Assembly: GCA_032358165.1 (NCBI GenBank)
Contig: JAALGY010000054.1
Coordinates: forward strand, 2,232,001-2,296,000
Direction of reading: 5' to 3'
Length of the DNA stretch: 64,000 nt
Origin: Diplosphaera chodatii
Lineage: Eukaryota; Chlorophyta; Trebouxiophyceae; Prasiolales; Stichococcaceae
Each line of letters opens with the position of its first letter. Position 1 is the first letter of the stretch. Made by a program: the position numbers and the translations under genes. Positions 11,197 to 23,900 of the stretch are shown here, piece by piece. The notes beneath the pieces were generated by a model. The model worked only from the letters and a program-made list of their open reading frames with translations. It was not told where the DNA came from and ran no database searches.

Positions 11197-14100
11197 ATGG
11201 CGACCGATCCTTGGAGCCTAATCAACGGCTGCATCAGCGTCGTGACTTGCATCTACGACACCATTCGGACGGATCAGGACAACAGCCAGCTGATCGGCAG
11301 CCTGGGCTCGGAGGCGCTCCGCGTGAAGGCCTTCCTGGAACGGCTCATGGGACGGGAGCTGCAGCTGCACGCGCACGCAGCCTGCGAACAACTAGGTCAG
11401 TGCTGGTTCATGATGTATCTCAGTCACTGAGACAGCTGCAGGGGCCGCTGTGCCGCGGAAGTCCTCGTTGTAGCACGGGATGTGTCTCTTGCATGCGCGA
11501 TGCGGTGGGCCGTCAGTCCTGCGCAGCGGCCCGTTCAGTGGTTTCTGTGGCTTGTAAGGGCTGTGTTACTTAAGAGCGCCATTGGTTGGTGATTCGGCAT
11601 GCATGCATGATCGTAGGTGCAATCACCTGCCTGCATGCACCCCTTCACGCACAATAAATGACGAACGGGCCATTTCATGCAGCCGTGTTTGCTGCCTTAA
11701 CATGACCTTGGTTTCCAGCATGTTTGCAACATACTTCTGCGTACTCGTGGCTGCAGAGATCTTGCATGGCGCGCTGAAAGACCTGAAGCTGGAGGTGGAC
11801 AAGTTCGTCATGTCCGGGGCGCGGCCCAACTGGAAGCGCGTGTACCGCTTTGTGAACGCGCGGGGCACACAGGAGAAGCTGCAGGGGCTACAGTCCCGTA
11901 TGTACGCCGCCATCAGCCGCCTGATGGACATGGCCAACTTGGAGGTGCGTGCGTGAGTACCCGGCGCGCAGGCAGCGGCAGCAGGATGCAGTCGAGAGTA
12001 CATACCGTGCTGATATGTACTGGCCAACATGTATACCACTGCTCTACTGATGACACTCCAGGTCGGCTTCCAGCAGCTGGACCTGACGGTGGGCGTGATC
12101 GACCAGCTGGCGGCGCAGTCGTACCACATGTGGAAGGTGGGCGAGGTGGCGCTGCAGATGCAGCGGCAGCAGGGCCTGGACGCAGAGAACAAGGAGCAAG
12201 TCGTTGCCGGGCTGGCCGTCATAGGCACCAAGGTGATCGGTGCGGCTGGGCAATAACATACCGGATGCTGCCCAGCCATATCACAGTGTGCACCAAGCAT
12301 TCCAACATGTGTACCTGGGGCGTCAAACATGATCCCTGAAAATTGATGGTCCCTCAAGCAAACTCTGGGATGTCGTCTGCTTGGTGCATACTTGCTTCTG
12401 AGTTCTGAACCTTACACAATGTGCGGTCGCAGTTGGACGAAATCCTGCACAGAGCAAGTCCAGGCTTGCTGGCCAGAATCAGCACATCTGGAGCCGCGCA
12501 CAGCGGAGGCGCGGACTCGAGAGAGACAGAGGCGATGGAGAGGAAGCACCTCCAGCAGGTGCGCACATCTGACACACTTTGGCAGGCAACTTGCTGCATT
12601 GCAAGGAGTCAACAGAGCGGCCAGCCAGCCTACAGCTGGCCTCCCGCAACCTGGCAGCCATCGATGGCAATCCCTGCATGCACCTACCACTGTCAAGTTT
12701 GTGGTTGCAGTGCATGTAAGCCCTGACTGCGACGGTGCCCTTGGCATGCAGATCACATGCCTCCTCGCGGAGACTGCAGAGAAGACGGCACAGACATCAG
12801 CAAGGCCATCGCAGCATGCCTCCGCTGCTGCTCAGGCGTCGGCACAAGCAGAGCTGCAGCAGCAGTGCCCGCCGTGCCCGTTCTGCCTGGAGATCCCAAC
12901 GGTGAGCTCGCCTGTCAAGGCGCTCCTCACAATGCACACCGTGCACTCAACCAGGCTCAAGCTGGCCAGCACGTCTCCAGGTCGTTCCATCATAGGGAAC
13001 GACCTGTGCCCAGATCAGGCGGTCCACCGAGACTTGCATACACCTTTAATCTGTGCGGACAAAAGGACTTGATGGTGACCCGCCCTGCTTGGCACTCCCT
13101 CACGCAGGACCCGGTGCTGATCCCGCACCAGGGCTTTTGCTCCATGACCTACTGCTTCGACTGCCTCACCAAGTGGCTGAAGGAGAGCAGCAGGGACTTC
13201 TCCCGCGCCCCGCTCATCAACGGCGTCCCCCTGCCCGGCACATCCGTCCAGTGCGCACCTTGCTGCGGAGCATAGCTTGATCTGGTCATATCACCCGTTG
13301 CTCAAGTTGGGCTGCATCCAAGTCACGCCGGGAGGGCTGACATGCTGCCGGCGTGAGCGACGCCGCGATTGGGCTGTGTGCACATCACCGCAGGCTGCTG
13401 ACCGTGCACAGCCACGGCGTGCGCCGGGAGGGCTACATGGCGCGGGTGCAGGGCTACAAGGCGGAGTGGGTCGTCGAGGCGCCGGCCGACCAGCAGTACC
13501 AGTTCACCAGCCTGGAGCGGTGCGAGCACCTGATGGTGGAGGGCGACAACTTCGTGGAGGCGGGCAACGTCAGCTCCGCAGCCGGCAAATACACAGCCGC
13601 CCTGCAGCTGCTGGAGGCGGGTGCGCCACCGCGCGAGCTTCTGCAGCTTCCCTGCTCTCATGCGCATGCCTGCATGCCTGCGTCTACAGCGACAAGGCCG
13701 ATTGCTGAACAACTTGTCAGTCACAAGTGTGCGACTCCTGCACAGCGACCTGGCTGGCGTCTGCAGGCGACATGGAGGAGAACCTCCGCTGGTGGGACCT
13801 GCTGCTGCCCTGCCGGCTGAGGCTCGCACGCTGCAGGCTGGGTCAGCAGCGGCACGAGGACTGCATCGGACTCTGCACGGCTGTACTGTCCATTCTCGAC
13901 CGGCAGTACGTCGACCCGCGCTTCCTGCGCAGCGCCTACCTGTTGCGCGCCAAGGTAATCTGCAGCCCAACTTTACTGCAATCCTGCATCTGCTATCAAG
14001 TGTGGTCAATCTGGTAATCTGAGCCTTCCCCTCTTGTATAACTCATCTGGGTGATGTTCCTGCAGCCGGCTGCTAACGACGATGTAGCCCATGATGCAGG

Positions 14101-14390
14101 TCCATCTTGACCGCGGAGATGCCGATGCTGCACGCGCCGATTTGGACAGCGCCCGCGTCAATGGGGCGAGCGAACAGGACGTGCAAGCAGGCATGGAGCA
14201 CGCCCATGCGCTGCGGCAAAGCTCCTCGTGTGACAGAGGGTACCCAGCAGGTGTGTGGGGACGGGCACAATTCATGGTTTTGAGGGCACTAGGATGCGAC
14301 ACAGCCTCGCCTCCTCCGAGCATGATGCATGACCGGCTGCAACGCTGTATGCTGGCTGTGCGTGCTGATGCCAGCATGTCGAGGCACTGA
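11197..14390 (+). CDS. MLKL-NTD-like / RING-U-box-like / TPR protein
   Basis: Nine exons with exactly closing phase give about 560 residues: 11197-11395, 11757-11944, 12062-12232, 12433-12558, 12752-12901, 13108-13250, 13394-13620, 13767-13954, 14100-14390. Residues 1-about 186 resemble the MLKL/HeLo-type N-terminal four-helix bundle (MATDPWSLINGCISVVTCIY at the start, KRVYRFVNARGTQEKLQGLQ later). Residues about 267-326 form a RING/U-box-like module: CPPCPFCLEIP, then DPVLIPHQGFCSMTYCFDCL, then APLINGVPLPG. Two Cys pairs are present but the canonical RING His is not. Residues about 345-500 contain roughly three TPR-like helix pairs (EAGNVSSAAGKYTAALQL; RAKVHLDRGDADAARADLDS). Possible role: ubiquitin ligase or cell-death/stress adaptor; this is inference. 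The last part, after HALRQ, is low-confidence sequence up to the stop. It could alternatively be two genes, but the exon 3/4 phase argues against that. Confidence 0.75.
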
Positions 14391-15129
14391 ACAACTGCTA
14401 TACAAATGCTGGCGTCCTGACAGTGCCGCTGTCTGCACACACTGCAGAGTACACGCCCTCATACGGGGGACGGCAGGCTGCAGAAGATGGCAAAACCACC
14501 TGCACGTGCTTACCCTGCGTCGCTTTGTGTAGAAAGGCAGTAGGTTGCTGCAGTGGCGGCACCAAGAATGTGGTGCTTGTGTAGGTGTGCTAGGTAAGTA
14601 TATATAATCGTTGTGCTTTAGTTGAAAGCTGGATACCAACCAATTTCTGGCAGTGTCTGATGACCGTTGGGAGTTATCATACTCAGCGCACTGAGATTCG
14701 TGAATCATTCGGCTTGTCAAAAGAGACTGTTGAGGTGATGACACACGACTACATGCACATCATGCACAAGCAAGTGTTTGTGTGATAATTTGGCTGGCAG
14801 TCGATTGCGTACTGTATTTTGTGTGGTGTGAGCTTGAAACTGCACCGCCCATCTGAACTGCACAGGTGTCAGGGCCACAGAAAGTGAACTCGTTTGCTGT
14901 GGCAACGCTGGGCTGTCCTGCCTGTCACTCCTGCAACACATGCAGCTAGCGGCCAGAAGGCAGCAGAGTGACCGGCACGGTTCCAAATGAGCATCGCACA
15001 GATGTCCCACTCTCGCAGCACTAAACCGCAGAGACAGCAGCCATACGCATTCTCGCAGCACTGCCATTCTCCAGGACTCCACTATGACACCGGGTCGCAT
15101 GTAGTGATCTGTATCCAGTCACGGCGCGG
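14391..15129. other. convergent 3' intergenic region
   Basis: Between the 3' ends of the MLKL-NTD gene (+) and the SANT corepressor (-). An A/T-rich patch with tatatataatc lies near 14598. I see no supported gene; probably 3' UTRs. Confidence 0.5.
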
Positions 15130-18100
15130 TCACGGACTGGGTCCGGCAGCTGGTGCCATGCTCGCAGCTGCAGCCGCCCCTGCGGGACCGCCTGCGGCGT
15201 CGGAGGCGTCGCCACCCTGCAGCGGTGCCACCCCCCCACCGCCGCCCGCTGCGACGGTTCCATGAGGCGGCGGCTCTGCCGTCGCAGATTGTACCTGCGG
15301 AACTCCTAAATCAGCGGCTGCGTCTGCAGGGTCAACAGGCGGCTGCTGCCCGAGCAAGACCGCTGCTGGCGGCGGCGCTTCAGGCGCTCCTGCGGCGGCA
15401 GGGTGTGCAGGGGGCGACGCTGCGGGCGGCTGCGTGCCGTTGCCCGGCTCAGCGGCTTCTGCGGGTGCGGCGGGCGCCTGTGGCGGATGAGCGCTGCTGG
15501 GTGCCGTTGAGGTTGGAGCCAGCGGTGCAGCTGCACCGTCTGTCGAGGCAGCCGCTGCCGCCGCCAGCTGGTGCCCTAGCGGCTGCGTTGCTGGCGTGGC
15601 TGCAGGCGGCGCGGCAGCTGGCTCCAGGGTGGGCGCTGGCGAGGGCGGCGCTACAACCGCCGCCAGAAACCCGCCGACGCCCAGCGGCGGTGCTGCTGCT
15701 GCTGCTGCTGCTGCCGCTGCGCCCGTCATTGCAGCTGCCGCTGGCTGCATCGCAGTCACGGGCTGCTCAGCACCTGCGGCCTGCTCTACTGCTGCTGGCG
15801 GCAGCGCCTGCTGCACGGCTGCCTTTGGGTGTGCTGCAGCAGCCGCCGCCGGCGCTGGTGTTCCCGCAGCCGGCCCTGAGGGCAGCTGCGCCCCTGCGTC
15901 CGAGGCAGAAGCAGGTGCAGGTGCTGCCGCCGGCATGCTGCCAGCGGCCCGCCCAGGCTCATCGACCTCCATCGCCTGCTGCCCATCTGCAGGCGCGTCT
16001 GCCTCAGCATCCGGCTGCTGTGGCGCCTGCGGTTGCGGCTGTGCGCCAGCAGGCGGCGCAGATGCTGGTCCGGTGTCAGCGGCAGCTGCGTGCGGCGCAT
16101 CTGTCGCCGCCGCCGGCGCTGCGGGGCCGCCATCGGCGGCAGCAGGCGCTGCCGGCGGCGGCGCTGGACGGAGAAAGCCGCCCACAGACAGCAGCGGCCG
16201 GCCCGGCCCCTCCTCGGCACGCGCGTTCTGCACCACAGGCAAGGGTTCGAGTGATGGCAAGGGGAAGTGCCGCATTGAGCATGTAAGGACGAAGTAAGGA
16301 TATGGTTATGCGGCCCTGGCTTTGGACGCCACAACGAAAACGGGCATACAGGCTTCGCGGAGAGGTTTGAGGCGTGTGAGTCCGGGCGTGCAAGGGACGG
16401 TTCTGGGTTTGGAGAAACACACCGCAGCTATGGCGGCGTCTGCAGCGGCGTCCAGGCCCTCGGGCGCGGCTGCCGCCCCAGGGCTGCCGGCCGGCGATGC
16501 GGGTCCAGCCGGCGACGCTGCAGGGCTGCCCTGCTGCTGGTGCCGCGGCTGCAGCGGGGACCTGCGCGGCGGCGCCGGCGCGGCGGTCCCGGCGGTGGGG
16601 TCCGACCGCGCCCGCTGCACGCTGTGCGCCTCCAGCAGCTCCTGCCGGGGTTTGAAAATACGGGTCGTCAGGGGTTGTCCCGTCAAAAACACGGGCCTCG
16701 TACAAGTGGGCTCCGCACTGCCAGTGCGGACCTCAACCTTAGGCATCACAGCTGTGCTGAGGTTTGGTCAAAGAGGGTTTGCACCCAGTCGTCCTTGGTG
16801 GTGTCGACTCAGGGGCCTGGTGTCATCCCAGCTTGCCCTCATGCGCCCGATCAGTAAAAATTACACATGCAGCATAGGAGAGGCACCTGGAAGGTGGGAT
16901 GTGCCGGGCGGGCAGGCTGCTGGGGACCCACGGGCGCCTCCGCAGCATCGGCGCCGCCCCCCCTGAAGCCCGCGGCCTCTTCGGGGGGCGCAGTCTTGGA
17001 CCGCTCCTCACCGCCGCCGCCATTGAAGCCAGGCCTGCAGGTGTGGTAAGGATGTCTGATCTGAACTGCTCGTTTGTCACTCGTTCCTCGTGCTGATGCT
17101 GTGCAGCCATGGCGACCAACTTTCCCTGAGTGGCGTCAAAGCCGCCGCTCTTGCACAGGCCAACTCTGCATCCCAGATCCGACTCAAGGCCGGCTGCGAG
17201 TAAGATGAGCATTGTCCGGGCCCTACCTGCACATTCCGGCCAGCAGCTCATGGAGCCCCATGGGCGGCTGCTGCGGGTGCGGGTGCTGGTACGCCGGCTG
17301 GTGCTGCAGCTGCTGGTGCTGCTGGTGCAGCTGCTGCAGCTGCGCCTGGAGCTGGTGGTGCAGCTGTGGCGGCGCCGCGGCAGCGCCGTCATCATCCACC
17401 CCCCGGCCGAGCTGACCGAAGCCGAACCCTGCCAGCGGCTGGTCCAGCTGCACGGGCGGGGCATGCAACAGACCTCAGAATCTGCTTCGTCTCACACACG
17501 CTGCAGACTGAATCCTGAATATTTCATGTGTGACACCATGGTGCAGTCACGATCAGCGCCAGACATCAACACGCATGGCTCAGACTGGGCAGTTGTGTAG
17601 TGCGTGTCGGATATCCGCGTTGGCAGTGTTGAGGACCGGCGAGTCACCTGGAAGCCGTGGCGCTGCTGCGGCGCCGAGGCGTGCCACACCGCCGCTCCCA
17701 TGTCCCGCTGCTGCTGCTGCTGCAGCTGGGCCTGGCGCAGCGCGGCCAGCTGCTGCTGCTCCGCCAGCATCGCGGCCAGCGCCTCGGGGCCGGCCTGCCG
17801 CCCCTCCGCGTGGCCTGCGCACCAAACCAACCACAACTGCTTGTGTTTTCAGGGTTGCACAGGTTGAACCTGGCACCGTGTCGTCCCGACATGCAGTCAT
17901 AACACCGCTTTTGACAAGCCGGGTGTCAACACTCGACTAAAACTGGCAGTGCAGCAGTGGAGCCAACAGCAGAAGCATGGTCGTCAGAGCAGGGTAGGAA
18001 GCACTTGGGGGACTCACGCAGGGCCATGAGCACGTCGGTGTCGGAGGCGCGCTTGGTGGTGCCGGGCCGGGCGCCGCGCGGGCTGCCGAGGGGTCTGCCG

Positions 18101-20951
18101 CTTCCGGGCCTTCCTGCCGCCGCCTCGCCGCTGCCGCGCCGCCCCCAGCGCAGCTGCGGCGCCCCGTCGGCGCTGCCGCTCCCTCGGCGCAGCCCGCCGC
18201 CCGCCGACGTGGCTCTGAGATCATCTGCACGGCGGCGCGTGTGCACTAGCTCAGCGCACGCAGGGCCCATGAACCCGTGCCTCGTTGCAAATGACCGCAG
18301 GTTGGCAACCAGCGGCGTGTCGCAGCTGTGAACGGGGCTGCCCCCGACGCTGGTGGGCTTGTGGGATCATGCAAGCAGCTGCCCACAGACACGAGCGATG
18401 CACGCAGTGACTTCACGACAGTAGCAGGGCATACAAGGAAATGAACACGCCCTGGAATCCTCACGTCTCACACATACTTCTCAAATGTATCATTGTGTAT
18501 TTCAGAGCAGGCGCACCTTCCAGCTGGCCGCCGCTGCCGAGGCGCAGCCGCTTGGCTGCGCGGCCGTCGTCGTCCAGCAGGTGCGCGGCATCGTCTTCGC
18601 CCTGCAGCCCCTCCAGGCCCAGCTTGTTCTTGTAGTTCTGCAGGATGCAATGCACCGCGCACTTCGTGTCATGGCACTGGCAAGGTTTGCCATGATGTTC
18701 GCTCGCCACAGATTCAACTCAGGCTTGCAAGCCGCATTCCTGAACAGCCGGGGCTGCTGCGTACCGCCCGAAGCACGACCACTGGCGACAAAACCTCGTG
18801 CCAGCGGGCAGACAGATGCACCCTGCACCACGCACTGCATGCATGTGCAACATGATGGGACATGCTCAACGCCGCACCTGGAAGTAGTTCTTGATCTGCG
18901 TGCGGGTCTTGCCCGGTATTGCCGCCGCCAGCCGGTCCCAGTCCCTCCCGTATGCCTGCAGAAGACACACCAGACGACGTCGCTCGGGGCGTCGCACCCC
19001 CAAGCCGGCTCGCAACCTATTGGCGCCTCCACCCGACTGGCGCTAGATCAACCGACCGCCAAGCCTGCAGTCGGTACCCTCAGGGAGCAGCGCTGCTGCA
19101 GCGGCTGCCCAGCATGCTCGCAGACGTGCTTCGAGGCGTTGCCCGACTGCACACAGCCTGAAGCTGAACTGCTGCACAGGCGCCCAGAGCCCCTCGACCT
19201 GGCCCACCTTGAAGACGTCCAGGAAGGCGCCCTTCTCGGCAACGGACCAGAAGGCGGGGGCCCGCTGCTGCTGCGGGGCGTCGCCCGGCAGCCCGCCGCT
19301 GCCGGCGTGCAGCAGGCCCTGCAGCCCCTCCCCGCTGCCGCTGCCGCTTCTGCCCCCTGCCCGCGCCAGCTCCTCGCCCAGCGCCTGCTGCTGCGCCGGC
19401 GACTGCGGGAAGCAGCTCTGATGTCAGTCAGTATAGAGTAGGCTTTCCAGCTGCTTGCGGGCGCCAGCTTCGCGCGTTGTGCTTGCCGGACGCTGTGGCA
19501 GGCGCATGAAGCAGATGAATAGCGTCCTTCAACCCCAATAGTGGTACAGTATTCATTGCAGCCAGCGCCCAACCATGCAGAGTCGCCTGCACTTCGTAAT
19601 TGACTGACAATCTCACCAGCTGGGAGAGGGCGGCGGCCCCGCCAGGGGACGCGAGCGCCGCCAGCAGCGCCTGGTGCTCCGCTTCCTGCTGCCGCTGCCC
19701 AAAGCCCAGCTGCTGGTACCCCGGGTGCAGCCCTGGACAGTCAGGACCCACACGCCCTTCCATCGACCGCAGACATGTGTGGTAACATGCACAGCACGCC
19801 GGGACAAGCTGTCGTGCTGCAGGCGGCTCTGTGCTGGAGCTTGCCATGCAGGCTGCTGTCAGAAGGAGCAGACGCACACCTGGTGCAAAGCCGCCAAAGC
19901 CGCCGTTGACCATGGGCGCTGATGCGGGGAAGCCGGCGGACCCGGGGAATGCTGGCAGCCCCGCCGTGTGTGACACGCCAGCAGGCAGCATGCCGCCGCC
20001 GCCGCCGCCGTCATACAGCCCCATCATCAGCAGCTGCTGCTGCTGCGGGGAGAGCATCCCCGCCATGTGGGCCTGCAAGAACACACAGCAGCACCGCTTC
20101 ATCTGGTGTTCCTCATGTATGCACGCACCCAGTGTGCGCATGTTGCGACGCTGCCGCTGGAAAGGAGAGCAGGCCGCAGCGGGAAATGCTGGTGCATCGG
20201 CTGCAGACCAGCAGTCTACCTGCAACATGGCAGCTTGAACCGCCTGCTGCTGCTGCTGCTGCTGGACGGCCGCAAGCGCCGCGGCCTGCTCCGGACTGAG
20301 CATGCCCGCGAGGCCCGCGAATGCGTCCGCCCCCGCATGGTGCTGTCCCGCCGACAGCTGCGCGAGCAACTGCTGCGCCTGCAGGGTGGCAACAACCCAT
20401 TGCAGTCGGAAACTGCAACCCAGCATGTGCAACCTGACACATGCACAGCCGGACACGGGTGTGTGTGTTGCACGGTGGCTGAACCCCAGAAGTAAAAATG
20501 CAGGGCTGCCAGCTGGCATGCGGTGGTCACCTGGAAGGCTTCGGCCTGGCTGCTGGCATAGTGCTGGTGCTGCATGCTGGCGGGGCCGTTTGCAGCCGCC
20601 AGCAGCGCCGAAACGTCCATGCTGCAAAGCACCATGCGATGGGATAGTAACACACACACAACCAGTGTAGTTTAAAATGCCACCATCGTTCAGCAAAGAA
20701 AATCCACTACAGTCAGCAGGAACGTGGCCCTACCCGCCAGCGGCCAGCGCGGCCAGGATTTCTGCATTGTTGCCGCCAGCCGCGAACGCCGCCAGCAGCT
20801 GCTGCTGCTCGGCTGCAGTCCTGCACAGTCGCAAGCGCAGCAGTCAGCACGCCCCTGCTGCGTCGCACGTGCGGGGTGCTCCATGCTCGTGCGAGAGTGT
20901 GCAAGGACGGAGCCGCACCGGTGCTCGTTGAGCAGCTGCGCCTGCTGAGCA

Positions 20952-20999
<48 letters not shown>

Positions 21000-23900
21000 G
21001 GGTCCTGGAAGCGGGGCGCGCCCTGGTCGGCCGCGGGCGGCGTGGCGGCTCGCTCCAGGGCCGCCGCGGCGTGCTGCCGCTCCAGGGCCGCCGCAGCGTG
21101 CTGCGCCGCCACCCGCGTCGACGGCTGCACCGCCGCCGGCTGCCGGCTGCAGGACAGGGTTTGCCAGGTTGAAGGAATTTGCACACATATAAAATTGCAT
21201 TTCAGGCCCGGTTCCAACCTCCGCAGACCTCATGCTGGCGCTGGCGCCTGACTCAGCACGTGCAGAATGTGCCACACGTGACCCCAAGTTCACAGCACAC
21301 GCTGCTCAGCGACGCACCTGCCGGAGGCGGCCATGGAGGCGGCGCGGCGTGCCAGCGCGCGCTCCTCGACCAGCTCGTCCAGACCCAGCCGCCTGCAAGG
21401 GGGGCGAACGCACGATGACCAAGAGGACGTCGAGGTTCAAGGGGACACTCGCATAGGACACACTGACTGTACGAACATGCATGCACACGTCCGTCTGCAT
21501 GGAGAACGGGCCACCATGAGGCACGGGGGCCAGGATCAGCCGCAGCGCACTTGCGGTTCTTCTGGTAGAACTTCTTGACGGCGCCGATGGTGCGGTTGCC
21601 CATGTCGCGCGCGATGAGCTTCGCATCGCGCCCGTGCTGGCGCACACCCTCCAGGAACGCCTCCTCATCCGCCTGGCAGGTGAACTTTGCAAATGTGAAT
21701 GTGCTTCTTAGGGGAGTGCAGTCTCAAACAGTATATGTGTCGACCATGGCATGCCGCATACCCATGCTGCGGGAGCAGTGCAAGGCCACCCAAGCGATGG
21801 CAGGGTGGGTGCTCCACAGTGCCATGGCAGCTGTCGCACCGCTTCACAGGTGGCAGCACACGCTCAAAGGGCGCTGGGGTGTCTGCAGTGCAGACTAGGG
21901 TTTACTGTTTGGCGCGCACCTCTGTCCAGGCGCCCGAGACCGGCTCGGCAGGCGGCAGGCCGCCGTCGTCCGGGGGGCCGCCCCGCCGCAGGGGGCCCGC
22001 CTCGCCCAGGCCACCCTGCAGCAGACACGGGGGGCGTCAGCGTACACCAGACGGGCGCTGCGGACGACGCCTGCAACACATCTCCCAGCGAGAATGCCGC
22101 CATGCCCAGGAGGCCCTGAAGTGGCCCTCCACAGCTGTCAGCGTTTGGATGCCGCCGCCAGCTGAGCGGCCAGCCAGAACACAGGCTTTCATCGCAGAAT
22201 CCTCAGCACACGCTGCTCACCGGCACGGCCGGCTGGTAGCCGGCCGCGTCGCCGTACGGCGCCGCCGCCGCGCCGCCCGGGAGCGCCGGCTGCAGCCGGC
22301 GGCCGGGCTGCTGGAAGGAGCGGGCGCCCTTCCCGGGCGCTCCGGGGCCGCCGGGCAGCCCCATGGCGCCCGGCGGCAGCGCGGCGCCCCGGTTGCCGGC
22401 CGCCCTGTGCGCGGCCCGGGGCGCAGCGTCCGCGCGTCCTGCGCAGCAGGCTAAAAGTTGGTACTCAGGTGGGGTATCGAGCATCTGACGTCCTACAGGG
22501 TGCCGGGCGCTGCCGTCTGGAAAGTGGCTGGGGAGCAGCGGGTGCAGCAGCTGCCTCGGGGCCACGGAAGCAGGGTGACAGCCCCAGCGCTGTGCCCAAG
22601 CGACTGCGGGCGCTGCTGCCAGTGTGACATCCCCACTGATGCCACCCAAACAGCAGGTTGCAGGCAGCTTCACACAGGCGGGTGCTGGCGCACAGGAGGC
22701 GGCGCGGCACCTGCAGCGGCGGGGGCGGCGGCGGCCTGCGCGGGCAGCGCCAGGCGCGCGGCGGGGGCCGCCCCCCAGTTGGCGCCCAGGTACGCCGGCA
22801 GCCGCGCCCGCGACTCCGTCTGCGGGGCAGGACACACCATGCAGTCAAGTATCTTCCAGACGCGGTCCAGGCTGGAGCCTGTGGCCTAGGCTGGAGGCGA
22901 GCAAGAGGTGCGCCGTCCTGACCGTGTGGATGAGAACGCGGAAACCCGTCAGTCACTCCTTGACTTGCGGGCATCCAGTACCTGCATGCGGCGCTTGCGC
23001 AGCTGCAGCTTGCGCCGCACGGCCGCGAACTCGTCCAGCTTCTGGGTGCGGTAGTAGAACTGCACGCAGTCGCCGGGCGTCCGCCGGTCCAGGTGCGCCG
23101 CGATGCGCACAAAGTCCTGCGCTCGCAGTGAAGCGCTGCTGGGGAAGTGGCGACTTGACCAGCCGGCTGCTGGTGTGGGCCTCTGTACTGTGGCGCAGCG
23201 CGCCTCTGCTTTGCATGGGAACTGAACTGGGATGAACTGGGTTGCGTCACCTGACGCTTCACTCTGCCAGAGTCATGTCTACTGATGACAAGCTTCCAGC
23301 ACACATGCAATGCAGTGGAGGTGCATGTTCGAAACATGGTATCGGCGCATGGTGGAGCAGCAATCTTAACATCTGCCGGCACCGTTCACTGGAGTGCTGG
23401 CTGCAACCTCAGCCCATGGGCAACACATCGAGGCTGCTGGACATGCGATGCACACAGTGCGACGGCGCACGCACCTTGGGGAACTGCAGGAACTTGTCGA
23501 GGAAGATGCGGCGCTCGGCGGGCGTCCAGGCGGCGGTGCCCCGCTCCCGCTCCAGAGCCGCCACCGGGTCGGGCACCAGCGCGTTGCGGGACACGAAGCG
23601 CCGCGCCGCCCGCTCCCGGCCGTCCGTCTGCATCGCCGGGCACTGCAGCCCGGCAGGCGGCGGGAACATCGAGTCCGCAGGCTCGGTGGCAACATGGCGA
23701 CACAAAGCGGTCCGACCCGACATGCACTCAGAGTGGCGGGGTGCGCAGGAGCCAGGGCAGCTGGCGCACTGCTGCATGCTGCAATTCAGGTCAGGCGCAG
23801 CGAGAGCAGATCTGCCACCAACTGCTTGAGCATCGTCAACAGCAGAGCACCCTCGGAGCCGCTGCAGGGCCGCGTCGCACCTGGCACATGGTGCGCATGC

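Noticed and set aside
12062..12256. Reading the MLKL-type gene as ending at the stop at 12256
   Set aside because: A donor at 12233 and an acceptor at 12432 keep phase into a further exon that leads on to the RING/U-box module, so a longer gene is preferred.
15153..16286. 377-codon plus-strand frame
   Set aside because: It is the antisense shadow of the Ala/Pro-rich last exon of the corepressor; the minus-strand frame has the stop and splice context.
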